Positions 8,851-15,922 of a stretch of DNA of 64,000 bases are shown here, in pieces. How positions within the stretch are numbered: the first letter of the stretch is position 1; every line of letters begins with the position of its first letter. Origin of the DNA: Streptomyces sp. NBC_01142 (GTDB taxonomy: Bacteria > Actinomycetota > Actinomycetes > Streptomycetales > Streptomycetaceae); NCBI RefSeq assembly GCF_026341125.1, contig NZ_JAPEOR010000003.1, forward strand, positions 930,001 through 994,000. Direction: 5' to 3'. The notes below the pieces were generated by a model, which was not told the origin of the DNA, ran no database searches, and worked only from the letters and a program-made list of their open reading frames with translations. Both the position numbers and the translations under genes were made by a program.

Positions 8851-9090
8851 ATGGCAGACCTTGGAGAACTTCTGCAAGTGACCATGCGCCGTCGTCACCT
8901 GACCGCACAAGCCCTTGCGGAGCGGACCGGTATCCGGACCCCCCGTATCAGGGTCTTCGCCGAGGACGGCGCCGATGGTCCGATCCAGCCGACCGAGCAG
9001 GAGCTGGCCGAACTCGCCGCCGCCCTCGGTCTGCCGTTGCACGACGTCCTGGGCGCCGCGCACGTTCCTGCCCGGGCACCCGCCTCGTGA
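8851..9090 (+). CDS. Small XRE-type helix-turn-helix protein
   Basis: A 79-residue protein that is almost entirely one HTH domain: LGELLQVTMRRRHLTAQALA, then AERTGIRTPRIR, and a C-terminal LAELAAALGLPLHDVLG typical of the last helices of Cro/CI folds. The start is the ATG at 8851 with GAGGGG just upstream. It is probably a DNA-binding regulator with an unknown target. Its stop overlaps the GTG of the next small gene by 4 bases, so the two are cotranscribed. Confidence 0.65.
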   Translation: MADLGELLQVTMRRRHLTAQALAERTGIRTPRIRVFAEDGADGPIQPTEQELAELAAALGLPLHDVLGAAHVPARAPAS

Positions 9091-9260
9091 TACGCGGCGT
9101 GGCAGGCCCCATCGTGGCGGTGACCGCCGTGCTTCTGCCCGCCGCGCTTCTCGTCCTCGTCGTCGCGCTGGCCCGGTACGAGGAACACCTGCTCACGCCC
9201 CGGCCCGCCCGTCGGCACCGTCGCTCCCGCGCTGCTCGACATGCCCGCCGACGACGCTGA
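9087..9260 (+). CDS. Small single-pass membrane protein (57 aa)
   Basis: This short frame opens with a GTG that overlaps the stop of the HTH gene (GTGA). It has one clear transmembrane helix (PIVAVTAVLLPAALLVLVVA, residues 8-27) followed by ARYEEHLL and a strongly basic tail rich in Arg and His. The topology (helix, then a cytosolic basic tail) and the coupling to the regulator support a real gene. I do not recognise a family. It could be a partner that anchors or senses for the HTH protein (inference). Confidence 0.5.
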   Translation: MIRGVAGPIVAVTAVLLPAALLVLVVALARYEEHLLTPRPARRHRRSRAARHARRRR

Positions 9261-9369
9261 CCCACCCTGCTCCCTGCCGGGTACCGGTCGCGCAACCGGC
9301 AGGCCGAGAGCAACACACCAATGGCGCACAGTGCTGTTGAAATCAGTGAAACTCAGGACGGTGTCTCCC

Positions 9370-10473
9370 ATGCATGACAGGGAGTTTGCGGGTTACCCGT
9401 ACGTCATGGCACCGATGTGGCAGCGAAAGCACGGGGACAACCGGGACCCGCGGGCAGGCCGCGGGGCGGATGCGGAGCCCGACAGCGCTGCTGTGGGGCC
9501 GGATCCCCAGGTGGACCGTGATGCTCCGGACGAGCCGACCGCGCTGGGCAAGAAGTCGTGGGGGGCGGTTCTGAAGCGGACGGCGGCGGAGTTCGAGGAT
9601 GATGAGCTGGCCGACCGGGCGGCGGCGCTGACCTACTACGGGGTCCTGGCGCTGTTCCCTGCTCTGCTGGTGCTGGTCTCCCTGCTGGGCATCGCCGGCG
9701 AGTCGGCAACCAAGAGCATCCTGGACAACCTCACCAAGCTCACGCCCGGATCCGCACGCGACATCATCACCAATGCGGTCGAGCAGCTGCAGTCCAGTGG
9801 CGGCACCGGATCCGTCCTGGCGATCGTCGGTCTGCTGGTTGCGCTGTGGTCGGCGTCCGGCTATGTGGCCGCGTTCATCCGCACCTCCAACGCCGTCTAC
9901 GACGTCCCCGAGGGACGCCCGGTCTGGAAACTCACCCCGTTGCGGGTGGCTCTGACGCTGGTACTGATGATCCTGGCGTGCGTCAGCGCACTGATCGTGG
10001 TGTTCACCGGCGGCCTTGCCCGGCAGGTCGGCGCCGCCCTGGGCATCGGCGACACCGCCTTGACGGTCTGGTCGATCGCCAAGTGGCCCGTCCTGGTCCT
10101 GCTGGTCACCATCATGATCGCCATCCTGTACTGGGCGTCGCCGAATGCGAGGGGCCGCGGGTTCAAGTGGGTCACCCCGGGGAGCTTCCTGGCCTTGGTG
10201 ATCTGGATGATCGCCTCGGCGGGCTTCGCGCTGTATGTGGCGAACTTTGCCTCCTACAACAAGATGTACGGCACCCTGGCCGGCGTGATCATCTTCCTGG
10301 TGTGGCTGTGGATCACGAATCTGGCGATTCTGCTGGGCCTGGAGTTCGACGCGGAAATGATGCGTGAACGCGCGATCATCGGTGGCCACCCGACCGATGA
10401 GGAGCCGTACGTCGAACCGCGTGACACGCGCAAGTGGAGTGAGAAGGAGCGCGAGGAGATGGGCAGCGACTGA
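9370..10473 (+). CDS. YihY/UPF0761-family membrane protein
   Basis: A 367-residue protein with a polar N-terminal tail of about 75 residues and then six membrane segments. The YihY signature FEDDELADRAAALTYYGVLA (about residues 74-93) and LWSASGYVAAFI (about residues 160-171) are clear. The family was once called ribonuclease BN, an assignment later withdrawn; it is now treated as a possible transporter or envelope protein. The highly charged C-terminus (RKWSEKEREEMGSD) is cytosolic. The ATG at 9370 is the first plausible start; ATGs at 9406 and 9415 are alternatives. Confidence 0.85.
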   Translation: MHDREFAGYPYVMAPMWQRKHGDNRDPRAGRGADAEPDSAAVGPDPQVDRDAPDEPTALGKKSWGAVLKRTAAEFEDDELADRAAALTYYGVLALFPALLVLVSLLGIAGESATKSILDNLTKLTPGSARDIITNAVEQLQSSGGTGSVLAIVGLLVALWSASGYVAAFIRTSNAVYDVPEGRPVWKLTPLRVALTLVLMILACVSALIVVFTGGLARQVGAALGIGDTALTVWSIAKWPVLVLLVTIMIAILYWASPNARGRGFKWVTPGSFLALVIWMIASAGFALYVANFASYNKMYGTLAGVIIFLVWLWITNLAILLGLEFDAEMMRERAIIGGHPTDEEPYVEPRDTRKWSEKEREEMGSD

Positions 10474-10883
10474 TCGCGGCCCCGTCGCCCGGGTCGGCGC
10501 GTGCGCCGGCAGATGGCGGGTACCCGAGAAACGCGCGCACACGAGGCGAATCGTGCACCACGGAACCGTGCAAAAAAAGAACCATGCACAACAATGGAAG
10601 AGAGGCATTCGTGGCGGCAGGCCATGAGGTCGGGTCCAAGCCCGCTGCGGGCTGCTGCTTCGTACTGATCGCTACCGTGGGGCAGGTCATCGCCACCAAC
10701 GAGCACGAACCATGCCTGCCTGGGCGGCATCGGCTCAGTCAAACGCAACGCTGACGCGCCCGTCCAGGACATTGCTCCCGTCACCCACACGGAAAGCCGG
10801 AGCCGCCCATGGTCCTTGCCACCCACTCGGGACCGACCCACTGCCGGCCCGGGACGTGCGACGAAAGGCAGGTCGCGACAACG
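10474..10883. other. Intergenic region with a possible 56-aa ORF
   Basis: About 410 bases between YihY and the holin-like gene. One short frame, 10584-10754 plus (ATG at 10584; alternative GTG at 10611 with AGAGG upstream), would encode 56 residues with a short hydrophobic core (CCFVLIATVGQVIA). I recognise no family and rate it as uncertain. Confidence 0.3.
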
Positions 10884-11300
10884 ATGAACTCACTGGACCA
10901 CCGGCCGCAACAGAACACCGAGGAATCGGTGGGCGAGCTGGTCAAGCAGGCATCTGAGCAGATCTCCCAGCTGATGCGGCAGGAGCTGCGGCTGGCGCAG
11001 GCGGAGATGCGGCAAAAGGGCAAGCGGTTCGGGATCGGCGGCGGTCTGTTCGGCGGAGCCGGCGTGATCGGCTTCCTTGCGCTGCAGGCACTTGCGGCCA
11101 CCGCGATCGTGGCCCTGGACCTGATCTGGCCGCTTTGGGCCTCGGCACTGACCGTGACCGCAGTCCTGCTCGCGGTGGCCGGCGTGCTCGCCGCCGTGGG
11201 CAAGAAGCAGGTCGGCCAGGCAGGCCCGCCCGCCCCCGAGCAGGCCATCGACAGCGTCAAGGCCGATGTGGCCGAGATCAAGGAGAGGGCACACCGATGA
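10884..11300 (+). CDS. Phage holin-like (Phage_holin_3_6/DUF1469) membrane protein
   Basis: A 138-residue protein with an N-terminal amphipathic segment (ESVGELVKQASEQISQLM, about residues 14-31, then RQELRLAQAEM), a glycine-rich turn, and two transmembrane helices (about residues 60-84 and 90-112). This is the layout of the actinobacterial putative actinobacterial holin/DUF1469 family. It is a chromosomal membrane protein and not evidence of a prophage. The ATG at 10884 has GGCAGG upstream. Its stop overlaps the next gene's ATG (ATGA), so the two form one unit. Confidence 0.8.
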   Translation: MNSLDHRPQQNTEESVGELVKQASEQISQLMRQELRLAQAEMRQKGKRFGIGGGLFGGAGVIGFLALQALAATAIVALDLIWPLWASALTVTAVLLAVAGVLAAVGKKQVGQAGPPAPEQAIDSVKADVAEIKERAHR

Positions 11301-11728
11301 CGGACAAGTCGCAGAGCAACGGCTCCACCCCCACCCCCGAGGAACTGCGCGAGCAGGTGGAGGAAACCCGCGAGGAGCTCGGCAGGACGGTCGAAGCGCT
11401 GGCCGCCAAGGCCGACGTCAAAACCCAAGCTCAGCAGAAGGCGGCGAAGGTCAGGAGCCAGGTGCAGGACAAGGCGGCTCACGCTCTCCATGTCGCGCAG
11501 GACAAGACTCCCCAGCCGGTGCGTGACAAGGCCGCCCACGCCAAGGAGCAGCTGACAGAGACCGCCCACATCGTGGGAGAGAAGATCCAGGACAGGGCCC
11601 CGGATCCAGTCCGCGAGAAGGCCTATCAGGTAGCGGAGTCCGCTCGCAGCAGCCGAGGTTGGCTCATCGCCGGAGGCGTGGCCGCCCTCGCCGTGATCGC
11701 CCTTGTCTGGCGCAGCAGGCGGTGCTGA
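11297..11728 (+). CDS. DUF3618 protein
   Basis: A 143-residue protein. The DUF3618 signature is at the N-terminus: TPEELREQVEETREELGRTV (about residues 12-31), then EALAAKADV. A long Ala/Lys/Gln-rich amphipathic region follows, with repeated VRDKAAHA/VREKAYQ units, and a single C-terminal transmembrane helix (GWLIAGGVAALAVIALVW) closes the protein. It is translationally coupled to the holin-like gene. This pair is common in Streptomyces and is thought to act at the membrane; the function is not known. Confidence 0.82.
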   Translation: MTDKSQSNGSTPTPEELREQVEETREELGRTVEALAAKADVKTQAQQKAAKVRSQVQDKAAHALHVAQDKTPQPVRDKAAHAKEQLTETAHIVGEKIQDRAPDPVREKAYQVAESARSSRGWLIAGGVAALAVIALVWRSRRC

Positions 11729-11878
11729 AACCGTTCGCGACGGTCACCGCTTTCGCGCGGTGCCTGCCGTGCTGCGGTGCCTGCCGTGCCTGCGGTGTCG
11801 GTGACTTCCTTGATGTCGACGGTGAAGCTGACGGCGATGATGTCGTCGTCGAGCATTTCGGCGCGCCGAAGCGTTCGG

Positions 11879-11986
11879 CATGCCGCCGGCGAATACGAGG
11901 GGCTAGAGGGCGGCGCGGGCGGTGGGGACGGCGGCGGTGTATCCGGCGGGGCCGGAGCCGACGACGTTCCGGATCTTGCCGTTCAC
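11879..11986 (-). pseudogene. trxB: Thioredoxin reductase (trxB/arsT) N-terminal stub
   Basis: The arsC stop codon overlaps a GTG (GTGA) that opens a frame reading KIRNVVGSGPAGYTAAVPTA, then RAAL, then an in-frame TAG at 11903-11905, then PLVFAGGM. This is the N-terminal FAD-binding motif of thioredoxin reductase (V-R-N-V-I-I-I-G-S-G-P-A-G-Y-T-A-A...T-A-R-A-x-L-x-P-L-V-F). The stop replaces one residue, and homology ends about 8 codons later. The overlap shows that arsC and trxB once formed an operon, as in other actinobacterial ars loci where this gene is called arsT. Confidence 0.65.
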
Positions 11987-12411
11987 TTGGCGGCCTCGGC
12001 CTCGGCCTCGGCGTCGATCTCGGCGATGAGGCCCTCGACGAGCTTTTTGATCTCGTCGCGGACGGGGCGGACGGCCGCGACGCTCTGACCGGCCGGGTCC
12101 TCGAGCTGCCAGTCGAGATACCGCTTGCCGGGGAAGACCGGGCAGGTGTCGCCGCAGCCCATGGTGATGCAGACGTCGGACTCGCGGACGGCGTCGACGG
12201 TGAGGATCTTCGGGGTCTCGGCGGAAATGTCGATGCCGACCTCACGCATGGCCTCGACCGCGGCCGGGTTCACGGCGTCGCCGGGGTTGGAGCCCGCGGA
12301 CCGGACTTCGATGCGGTCCCCGGCGAGGTGGGTCAGCCAGGCGGCGGCCATCTGCGAGCGCCCGGCGTTGTGGACACAGACGAAGAGCACGCACGCGCGC
12401 GGGTTGAGGGA
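11983..12411 (-). CDS. arsC: Arsenate reductase, low-molecular-weight phosphatase type (thioredoxin-linked)
   Basis: A 142-residue ArsC. The P-loop CVHNAGRS (residues 12-19) carries the nucleophilic Cys and Arg, and the redox cysteines are in MGCGDTCPVFPGK (about residues 82-94). This enzyme reduces arsenate to arsenite through a disulfide cascade resolved by thioredoxin. The C-terminal tail is Glu/Ala-rich (AEIDAEAEAEAAK). The ATG at 12411 was preferred over an upstream start because the 14 extra residues are not conserved. The gene is divergent from arsR. Without a pump in the locus, the arsenite produced has no obvious local exit. Confidence 0.92.
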   Translation of the reverse strand, partial: SLNPRACVLFVCVHNAGRSQMAAAWLTHLAGDRIEVRSAGSNPGDAVNPAAVEAMREVGIDISAETPKILTVDAVRESDVCITMGCGDTCPVFPGKRYLDWQLEDPAGQSVAAVRPVRDEIKKLVEGLIAEIDAEAEAEAAK

Positions 12412-12568
12412 CATCAGTTCTCTTTCCTTCGTGACATCGGGCCTTCGTGACATCGGGAAGGACGAGGAGCGGGGAGGCGGAGAGGAGAACCCCTTCGGCG
12501 GACCCTCAGGGAGCCTACGGTTCAGCCCGCGCCGGTATCAGCCCCGGGTGATGTGAAAATATCAGCCC

Positions 12569-12880
12569 ATGATGACGTCAGTCGACACTGATCTGATCCG
12601 GGTGCTGGCCGACCCGCTCAGGCTCCGGATCGTGACCCTGCTCGCCCACGAGGCGCTCTGCACCACGCACCTGGTCGAAGAGACCGGGGCGCGGCAGACG
12701 AACCTCTCCAACCATCTGAAGGTGTTGCGCGAGGCCGGGGTCGTGGAGACGGAGCCGTGCGGCCGCTTCACGTACTACACGTTGCGGCCCGAGGTCATCG
12801 AGGCACTCGCCGGCTCCTTCGGTGAGCTGGCGGCCGCAGCCCGTACGACCGCCGAGTCCAACCGAAAGCGAGCCTGCTGA
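12569..12880 (+). CDS. arsR: ArsR/SmtB-family arsenic-responsive repressor
   Basis: A 103-residue winged-helix repressor. The recognition helix region reads TGARQTNLSNHLKVLREAGV (about residues 40-59), followed by the wing ETEPCGRFTYYTL. Cysteines sit at ALCTTHL (just before the first HTH helix), EPCGRF and the C-terminal KRAC; these are candidate As(III) ligands. The gene is divergent from arsC and likely controls both directions through the A+T-richer segment just upstream (GTGAAAATATCA at about 12551). Immediately downstream, overlapping its stop, lies a truncated acr3. Confidence 0.88.
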   Translation: MMTSVDTDLIRVLADPLRLRIVTLLAHEALCTTHLVEETGARQTNLSNHLKVLREAGVVETEPCGRFTYYTLRPEVIEALAGSFGELAAAARTTAESNRKRAC

Positions 12881-12978
12881 CGGCCACGACCGCACCCGTC
12901 CATGAGGACGAGTCGGTCGTCGCCGGGCCTTCCGTGCTGGACCGTCTCCTGGCGGTCCGGATCCTCGTCGCGCCTCAC
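12877..12978 (+). pseudogene. acr3: ACR3-type arsenite efflux pump, N-terminal stub
   Basis: Directly overlapping the arsR stop, a frame opens (CTG at 12877) that reads LTATTAPVHEDES, then VLDRLLAVRILVAP. This fits the N-terminus of actinobacterial ACR3 transporters (short polar leader, then S-x-L-D-R-x-L-A-V-W-I-L-A-A-M). The conserved W is R here and homology stops after about 34 codons, where the terminator and the next gene begin. The other roughly 320 residues of the pump are missing. Part of a deletion scar is the most likely reading. Confidence 0.55.
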
Positions 12979-13011
12979 GCGCCCAGCGCGGCGTCGACCG
13001 TTCTTCGCGTA

Positions 13012-13062
13012 CGCACAAGGCCCGCTCGCCCTTGCCTGGAGCGGGCCTTCGGTGTTGTGCGA
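13012..13062. terminator. Bidirectional terminator between two convergent arsR genes
   Basis: AAGGCCCGCTC (13017-13027) and GAGCGGGCCTT (13039-13049) form a perfect 11-base-pair stem with an 11-base loop, extended by CGCACAA/TTGTGCG outer arms. It lies 8 bases from the stop of the minus-strand arsR and serves transcripts from both sides. Confidence 0.75.
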
Positions 13063-13069
13063 GTACAGG

Positions 13070-13435
13070 TCAGGCTGAGGTGGCGGTGGTCAGGAGTTGA
13101 CCCATTGCGGCGAGTACGGACGGCTCGACGCGGTAGTACACCCAGGTGCCGCGCCGCTCGGACGTGAGCAGCCCCGCTTCTTTGAGCTTCTTCAAGTGAT
13201 GGGAGACGGTGGGCTGGGAGACGCCGACGTCGGAGATGTCGCACACGCACGCCTCGCCGCCCGCATGGGAGGCCACCGCGGAGAAGAGGCGCAGCCGGAC
13301 CGGGTCGCCGAGCGCCTTGAACATCCTGGCGGCCCGCTCGGCCTCTTCGGCATTGAACGGGCGCTCGGTCAGCGGCGGGCAGCAAGCCTCGACGTCTGAC
13401 TCGATCAGCGGCAGCAGCACCTTCGCGTTCGACAT
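13070..13435 (-). CDS. arsR: ArsR-family regulator with ELCVCDL-type metalloid site
   Basis: A 121-residue repressor. The As(III)-binding motif of the classical ArsR alpha-3 site is present as EACVCDIS (about residues 61-68), followed by the HTH VSQPTVSHHLKKLKEAGLL and the wing TWVYYRV. An additional N-terminal pair EACCPP (about residues 17-22) may add a ligand. The ATG at 13435 lies inside the palindrome GACATATGTC, so autoregulation by binding over the start is likely. It is divergent from arsO, and a near-copy of its operator lies upstream of arsO. Confidence 0.88.
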   Translation of the reverse strand: MSNAKVLLPLIESDVEACCPPLTERPFNAEEAERAARMFKALGDPVRLRLFSAVASHAGGEACVCDISDVGVSQPTVSHHLKKLKEAGLLTSERRGTWVYYRVEPSVLAAMGQLLTTATSA

Positions 13436-13438
13436 ATG

Positions 13439-13460
13439 TCTATGTTGACACATGTCGAAC
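13439..13460. promoter_or_regulatory. ArsR operator copy 1 (beside arsR)
   Basis: TCTATGTTGAC followed by ACATGTCGAAC. The same 22-base pattern recurs at 13625-13646 with only a few changes. It directly follows the palindrome GACATATGTC (13431-13440) that covers the arsR start codon. Confidence 0.55.
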
Positions 13461-13624
13461 CAGGCGCCCCGGGGTGTGCCCTCGCCCCCGTAGCCGGGCG
13501 AGGGGAGTCGAGGCCAGGGCGGTAGCCGGCGGCCGACGTGATGGCGTCGACGTCCTCGGCCGTTTCGTTCTGCCGCACAGCAACGTCGAGAGCTCCCTTG
13601 CGCCGTCGACTGATTCGATAAATA

Positions 13625-13646
13625 TCTATGTTGACGTCTGTCGAAA
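13625..13646. promoter_or_regulatory. ArsR operator copy 2 (upstream of arsO)
   Basis: TCTATGTTGAC followed by GTCTGTCGAAA, in the same orientation as copy 1. A third partial copy of the right half (TGTCGAAACAG) lies at 13683-13693, just before the arsO start. The repetition between the divergent arsR and arsO genes suggests one regulator controls both. Confidence 0.55.
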
Positions 13647-13705
13647 CAGGTGTCATGGTGATTCCGTAAGCCATCGACGGATGTCGAAACAGCAGGGGAG
13701 TCATT

Positions 13706-15064
13706 GTGAACGCGCCCACCGCCGCACTGCCCACCGTGGTGATCGGAGCCGGCCCCATCGGCCTGGCGGCCGCCGCCCACCTGATCGAGCGCGGCATCGA
13801 ACCGCTGGTCCTCGAAGCGGGCGACGGAGCGGGCCACGCCGTACGGGAATGGAGCCACGTACGACTCTTCTCCACCTGGGCCGAGGTCGTCGACCCGGCC
13901 GCCGAGAAGCTCCTGGCTCCCACCGGCTGGGTGACGCCGGAGGGGACGGCCTGTCCGACCGGCGGCGACTGGGCCGGGCAGTACCTGCAGCCGCTGGCCG
14001 ATGCCCTGGGCGACAGGGTCCGCTTCGGTGCCCGTGTCACCGGTGTCTCCCGTGCCGGCCGCGACCGTGTCGTGGACGCCGATCGCGAGCGGCAGCCTTT
14101 CACCGTCCACATCCTCCACGCCGACGGCAGTGGAGAGCGCGTCACCGCACGGGCCGTCATCGATGCCTCCGGTACCTGGTCCGTCCCTGGCCCGATCGGC
14201 GGCGACGGTCTGCCTGCGCTCGGCGAGCGGGCAGCCGGGACGCGAATCTCCTACCGCGTGCCCGACCTCAAGGACCCGGCCGTCCGCGCACGTTACGCAG
14301 GCAGGCGCACGGCGGTGGCCGGCTCCGGTGCCTCGGCGTTCACTGCCTTGGCGACGCTCGCCGATCTGGCGAAGGACGAAGCCGGCACGCATGCGGTGTG
14401 GATCCTGCGCCGTGGCATCGGGGGGTCCACCTTCGGTGGAGGGGAAGCCGACCAGTTGCCTGCCCGTGGCGCGCTGGGCCTGCGGGCCAAGGCAGCCGTC
14501 GACGACGGCTACGCCAGCGCCGTCACCGGCTTCCGCGCTGCGTCGATCGAGAAGATCGGCGAGCACCTGGTCCTCGTCGGTGAGGACGGCCGCCGCCTCG
14601 ACGGGGTCGACGAAGTCATCGTGCTGACCGGCTTCCGTCCCGACCTGTCCTTCCTCGACGAACTGCGACTCGGCCTGGACGAGCGCCTCCAGGCACCCGT
14701 CGAGCTGGCTCCGCTCATCGACCCCAACGTCCACTCCTGCGGCACCGTCTACCCGCACGGCGTGAACGAGCTCTCCCACCCGGAGAAGGACGTCTACCTG
14801 GTCGGCATGAAGTCCTACGGCCGCGCGCCGACGTTCCTCGCCATGACTGGCTACGAGCAGGTCCGTTCCATCGCCGCGGCCATCGCCGGCGACCGAGAGG
14901 CAGCCGAGCGCATCGAGTTGACCCTCCCGGAGACGGGCGTGTGCGGTGGCGCAGGCCTGTTCGACGAGCCCGGCGCCACCAAGACCGACGGCGCAAGCGG
15001 TGGCTGCTGCGCAACGCCCAGCACCCTCCAGATCGGCGCCCCCGCTGCTTCCGGCGGCTGCTGA
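13706..15064 (+). CDS. arsO: Flavin-binding monooxygenase-like protein ArsO
   Basis: A 452-residue two-dinucleotide-domain flavoprotein. The FAD loop GAGPIGLAAAAHL is at residues 13-25, and the NAD(P)H loop AVAGSGASAFTAL is near residue 205. VLTGFRPDLSF and KSYGRAPTFL are typical of ArsO-type proteins found in actinobacterial arsenic loci. The reaction is not firmly established; oxidation of an arsenic species or of an intermediate has been suggested. The C-terminus is a Cys-rich tail (SGGCCATPS ... ASGGC), similar in kind to that of the next protein. It is divergent from arsR and followed after 31 bases by arsI. Confidence 0.82.
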   Translation: MNAPTAALPTVVIGAGPIGLAAAAHLIERGIEPLVLEAGDGAGHAVREWSHVRLFSTWAEVVDPAAEKLLAPTGWVTPEGTACPTGGDWAGQYLQPLADALGDRVRFGARVTGVSRAGRDRVVDADRERQPFTVHILHADGSGERVTARAVIDASGTWSVPGPIGGDGLPALGERAAGTRISYRVPDLKDPAVRARYAGRRTAVAGSGASAFTALATLADLAKDEAGTHAVWILRRGIGGSTFGGGEADQLPARGALGLRAKAAVDDGYASAVTGFRAASIEKIGEHLVLVGEDGRRLDGVDEVIVLTGFRPDLSFLDELRLGLDERLQAPVELAPLIDPNVHSCGTVYPHGVNELSHPEKDVYLVGMKSYGRAPTFLAMTGYEQVRSIAAAIAGDREAAERIELTLPETGVCGGAGLFDEPGATKTDGASGGCCATPSTLQIGAPAASGGC

Positions 15065-15095
15065 GTCCCCGTCCCAACCCTGCAGGAGGTTCGTC

Positions 15096-15569
15096 ATGTC
15101 CCGCGTACAGCTCGCTCTGCGCGTCCCCGACCTTGAGGCGTCGATCGCCTTCTACTCCATGCTCTTCGGCACGGAGCCCGCGAAACTCCGCGACGGCTAC
15201 GCCAACTTCGCCATCGCCGAGCCTCCGCTCAAGCTCGTCCTCATCGAGGGCAATGGGGGAGAGGACACTCGCATGGACCACCTCGGCGTCGAGGTCGACA
15301 CCACGGAAGCCGTGCACGCCGCGACCACCCGCCTGGCCGACGCGGGCCTGGCCACAGACGTGGAGAACGACACCACCTGTTGCTATGCCCTTCAGGACAA
15401 GGTCTGGGTCCACGGCCCCGGCCGGGAGCCCTGGGAGGTGTACGTCGTCAAGGCCGACGCCGACACCCTGATCAAGCAGCAGGGCAGCACCTGCTGCAGC
15501 AATCCGGACACCGCCGCATCCGGCGGCGGTGCGGGCGAGCCGGTCCCCGCGTCCGGCGGCTGCTGCTGA
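15096..15569 (+). CDS. arsI: ArsI/CadI-family C-As lyase-like dioxygenase
   Basis: A 157-residue vicinal-oxygen-chelate (glyoxalase-fold) protein. The metal ligands of the ArsI family can be matched: Gln5 in RVQLALRV, His62 in MDHLGVEV and Glu114 in PWEVYVV. The substrate-binding cysteine pair is Cys95-Cys96 in TTCCYALQDKVWV. Such enzymes cleave the carbon-arsenic bond of methylarsenite and aromatic arsenicals, giving arsenite. The ATG at 15096 has AGGAGG 8 bases upstream. A C-terminal extension of about 35 residues ends in STCCSN ... ASGGCC, echoing the ArsO tail. It forms an operon with arsO. Confidence 0.88.
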   Translation: MSRVQLALRVPDLEASIAFYSMLFGTEPAKLRDGYANFAIAEPPLKLVLIEGNGGEDTRMDHLGVEVDTTEAVHAATTRLADAGLATDVENDTTCCYALQDKVWVHGPGREPWEVYVVKADADTLIKQQGSTCCSNPDTAASGGGAGEPVPASGGCC

Positions 15570-15922
15570 CCGCGGGATGACCGACCCTCGTACCCACGAG
15601 GCCGCCCAGGCGTGCTGTGTGCGGCGAGGATCCCGAAGGCCACCAGGCCGGCGTCTCCCGGGCTGGAGGCCTCACACCCCTGAGCAATGGGCCTGTTGGC
15701 CCGCGCAAGCGCGTTGTTCCTCCTTGATGGGAGTCCGCCGTGCCTGCTGCGGGAAGTAGCCGCGCCCGCGGAACGTGTTGGAGGCGGTGAAGGCGGCGGC
15801 AGCCTGGTGCCGAGTGGGTGTGCTGCCACGTCTCCCGCGGTGCGCCTGCGATCGGCGGATCGACTCGAGTGGGAGTTAACATTTCACTGTTCGTTCGAAC
15901 ATTGCTGTGTTAGAAATGGGGC
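15570..15922. other. Intergenic region with possible truncated third ars gene
   Basis: About 350 bases. Right after arsI an ATG at 15577 opens MTDPRTHEAAQACCVRR, which looks like a genuine N-terminus, but then the frame turns into Arg/Trp-rich noise and ends at 15759. It may be a truncated third gene of the arsO operon; I cannot name it. The right end carries the promoter of the deoR gene. Confidence 0.3.
15888..15901. promoter_or_regulatory. Inverted repeat upstream of deoR
   Basis: TGTTCG-TT-CGAACA, 22 bases before the start codon of the DeoR-family gene and next to an A+T-rich stretch (GTTAACATTTCA). The position over the likely promoter suggests an autoregulatory operator. Confidence 0.5.

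Noticed and set aside
10884..11300. Prophage signal from the holin-like gene
   Set aside because: No other phage genes, integrase or attachment site are near; this family is a normal chromosomal membrane protein in actinobacteria.
13436..15097. Minus-strand frame continuing upstream of the second arsR for over 500 codons
   Set aside because: It is antisense to arsO, and the ArsR homology starts exactly at the ATG at 13435 next to an operator palindrome.
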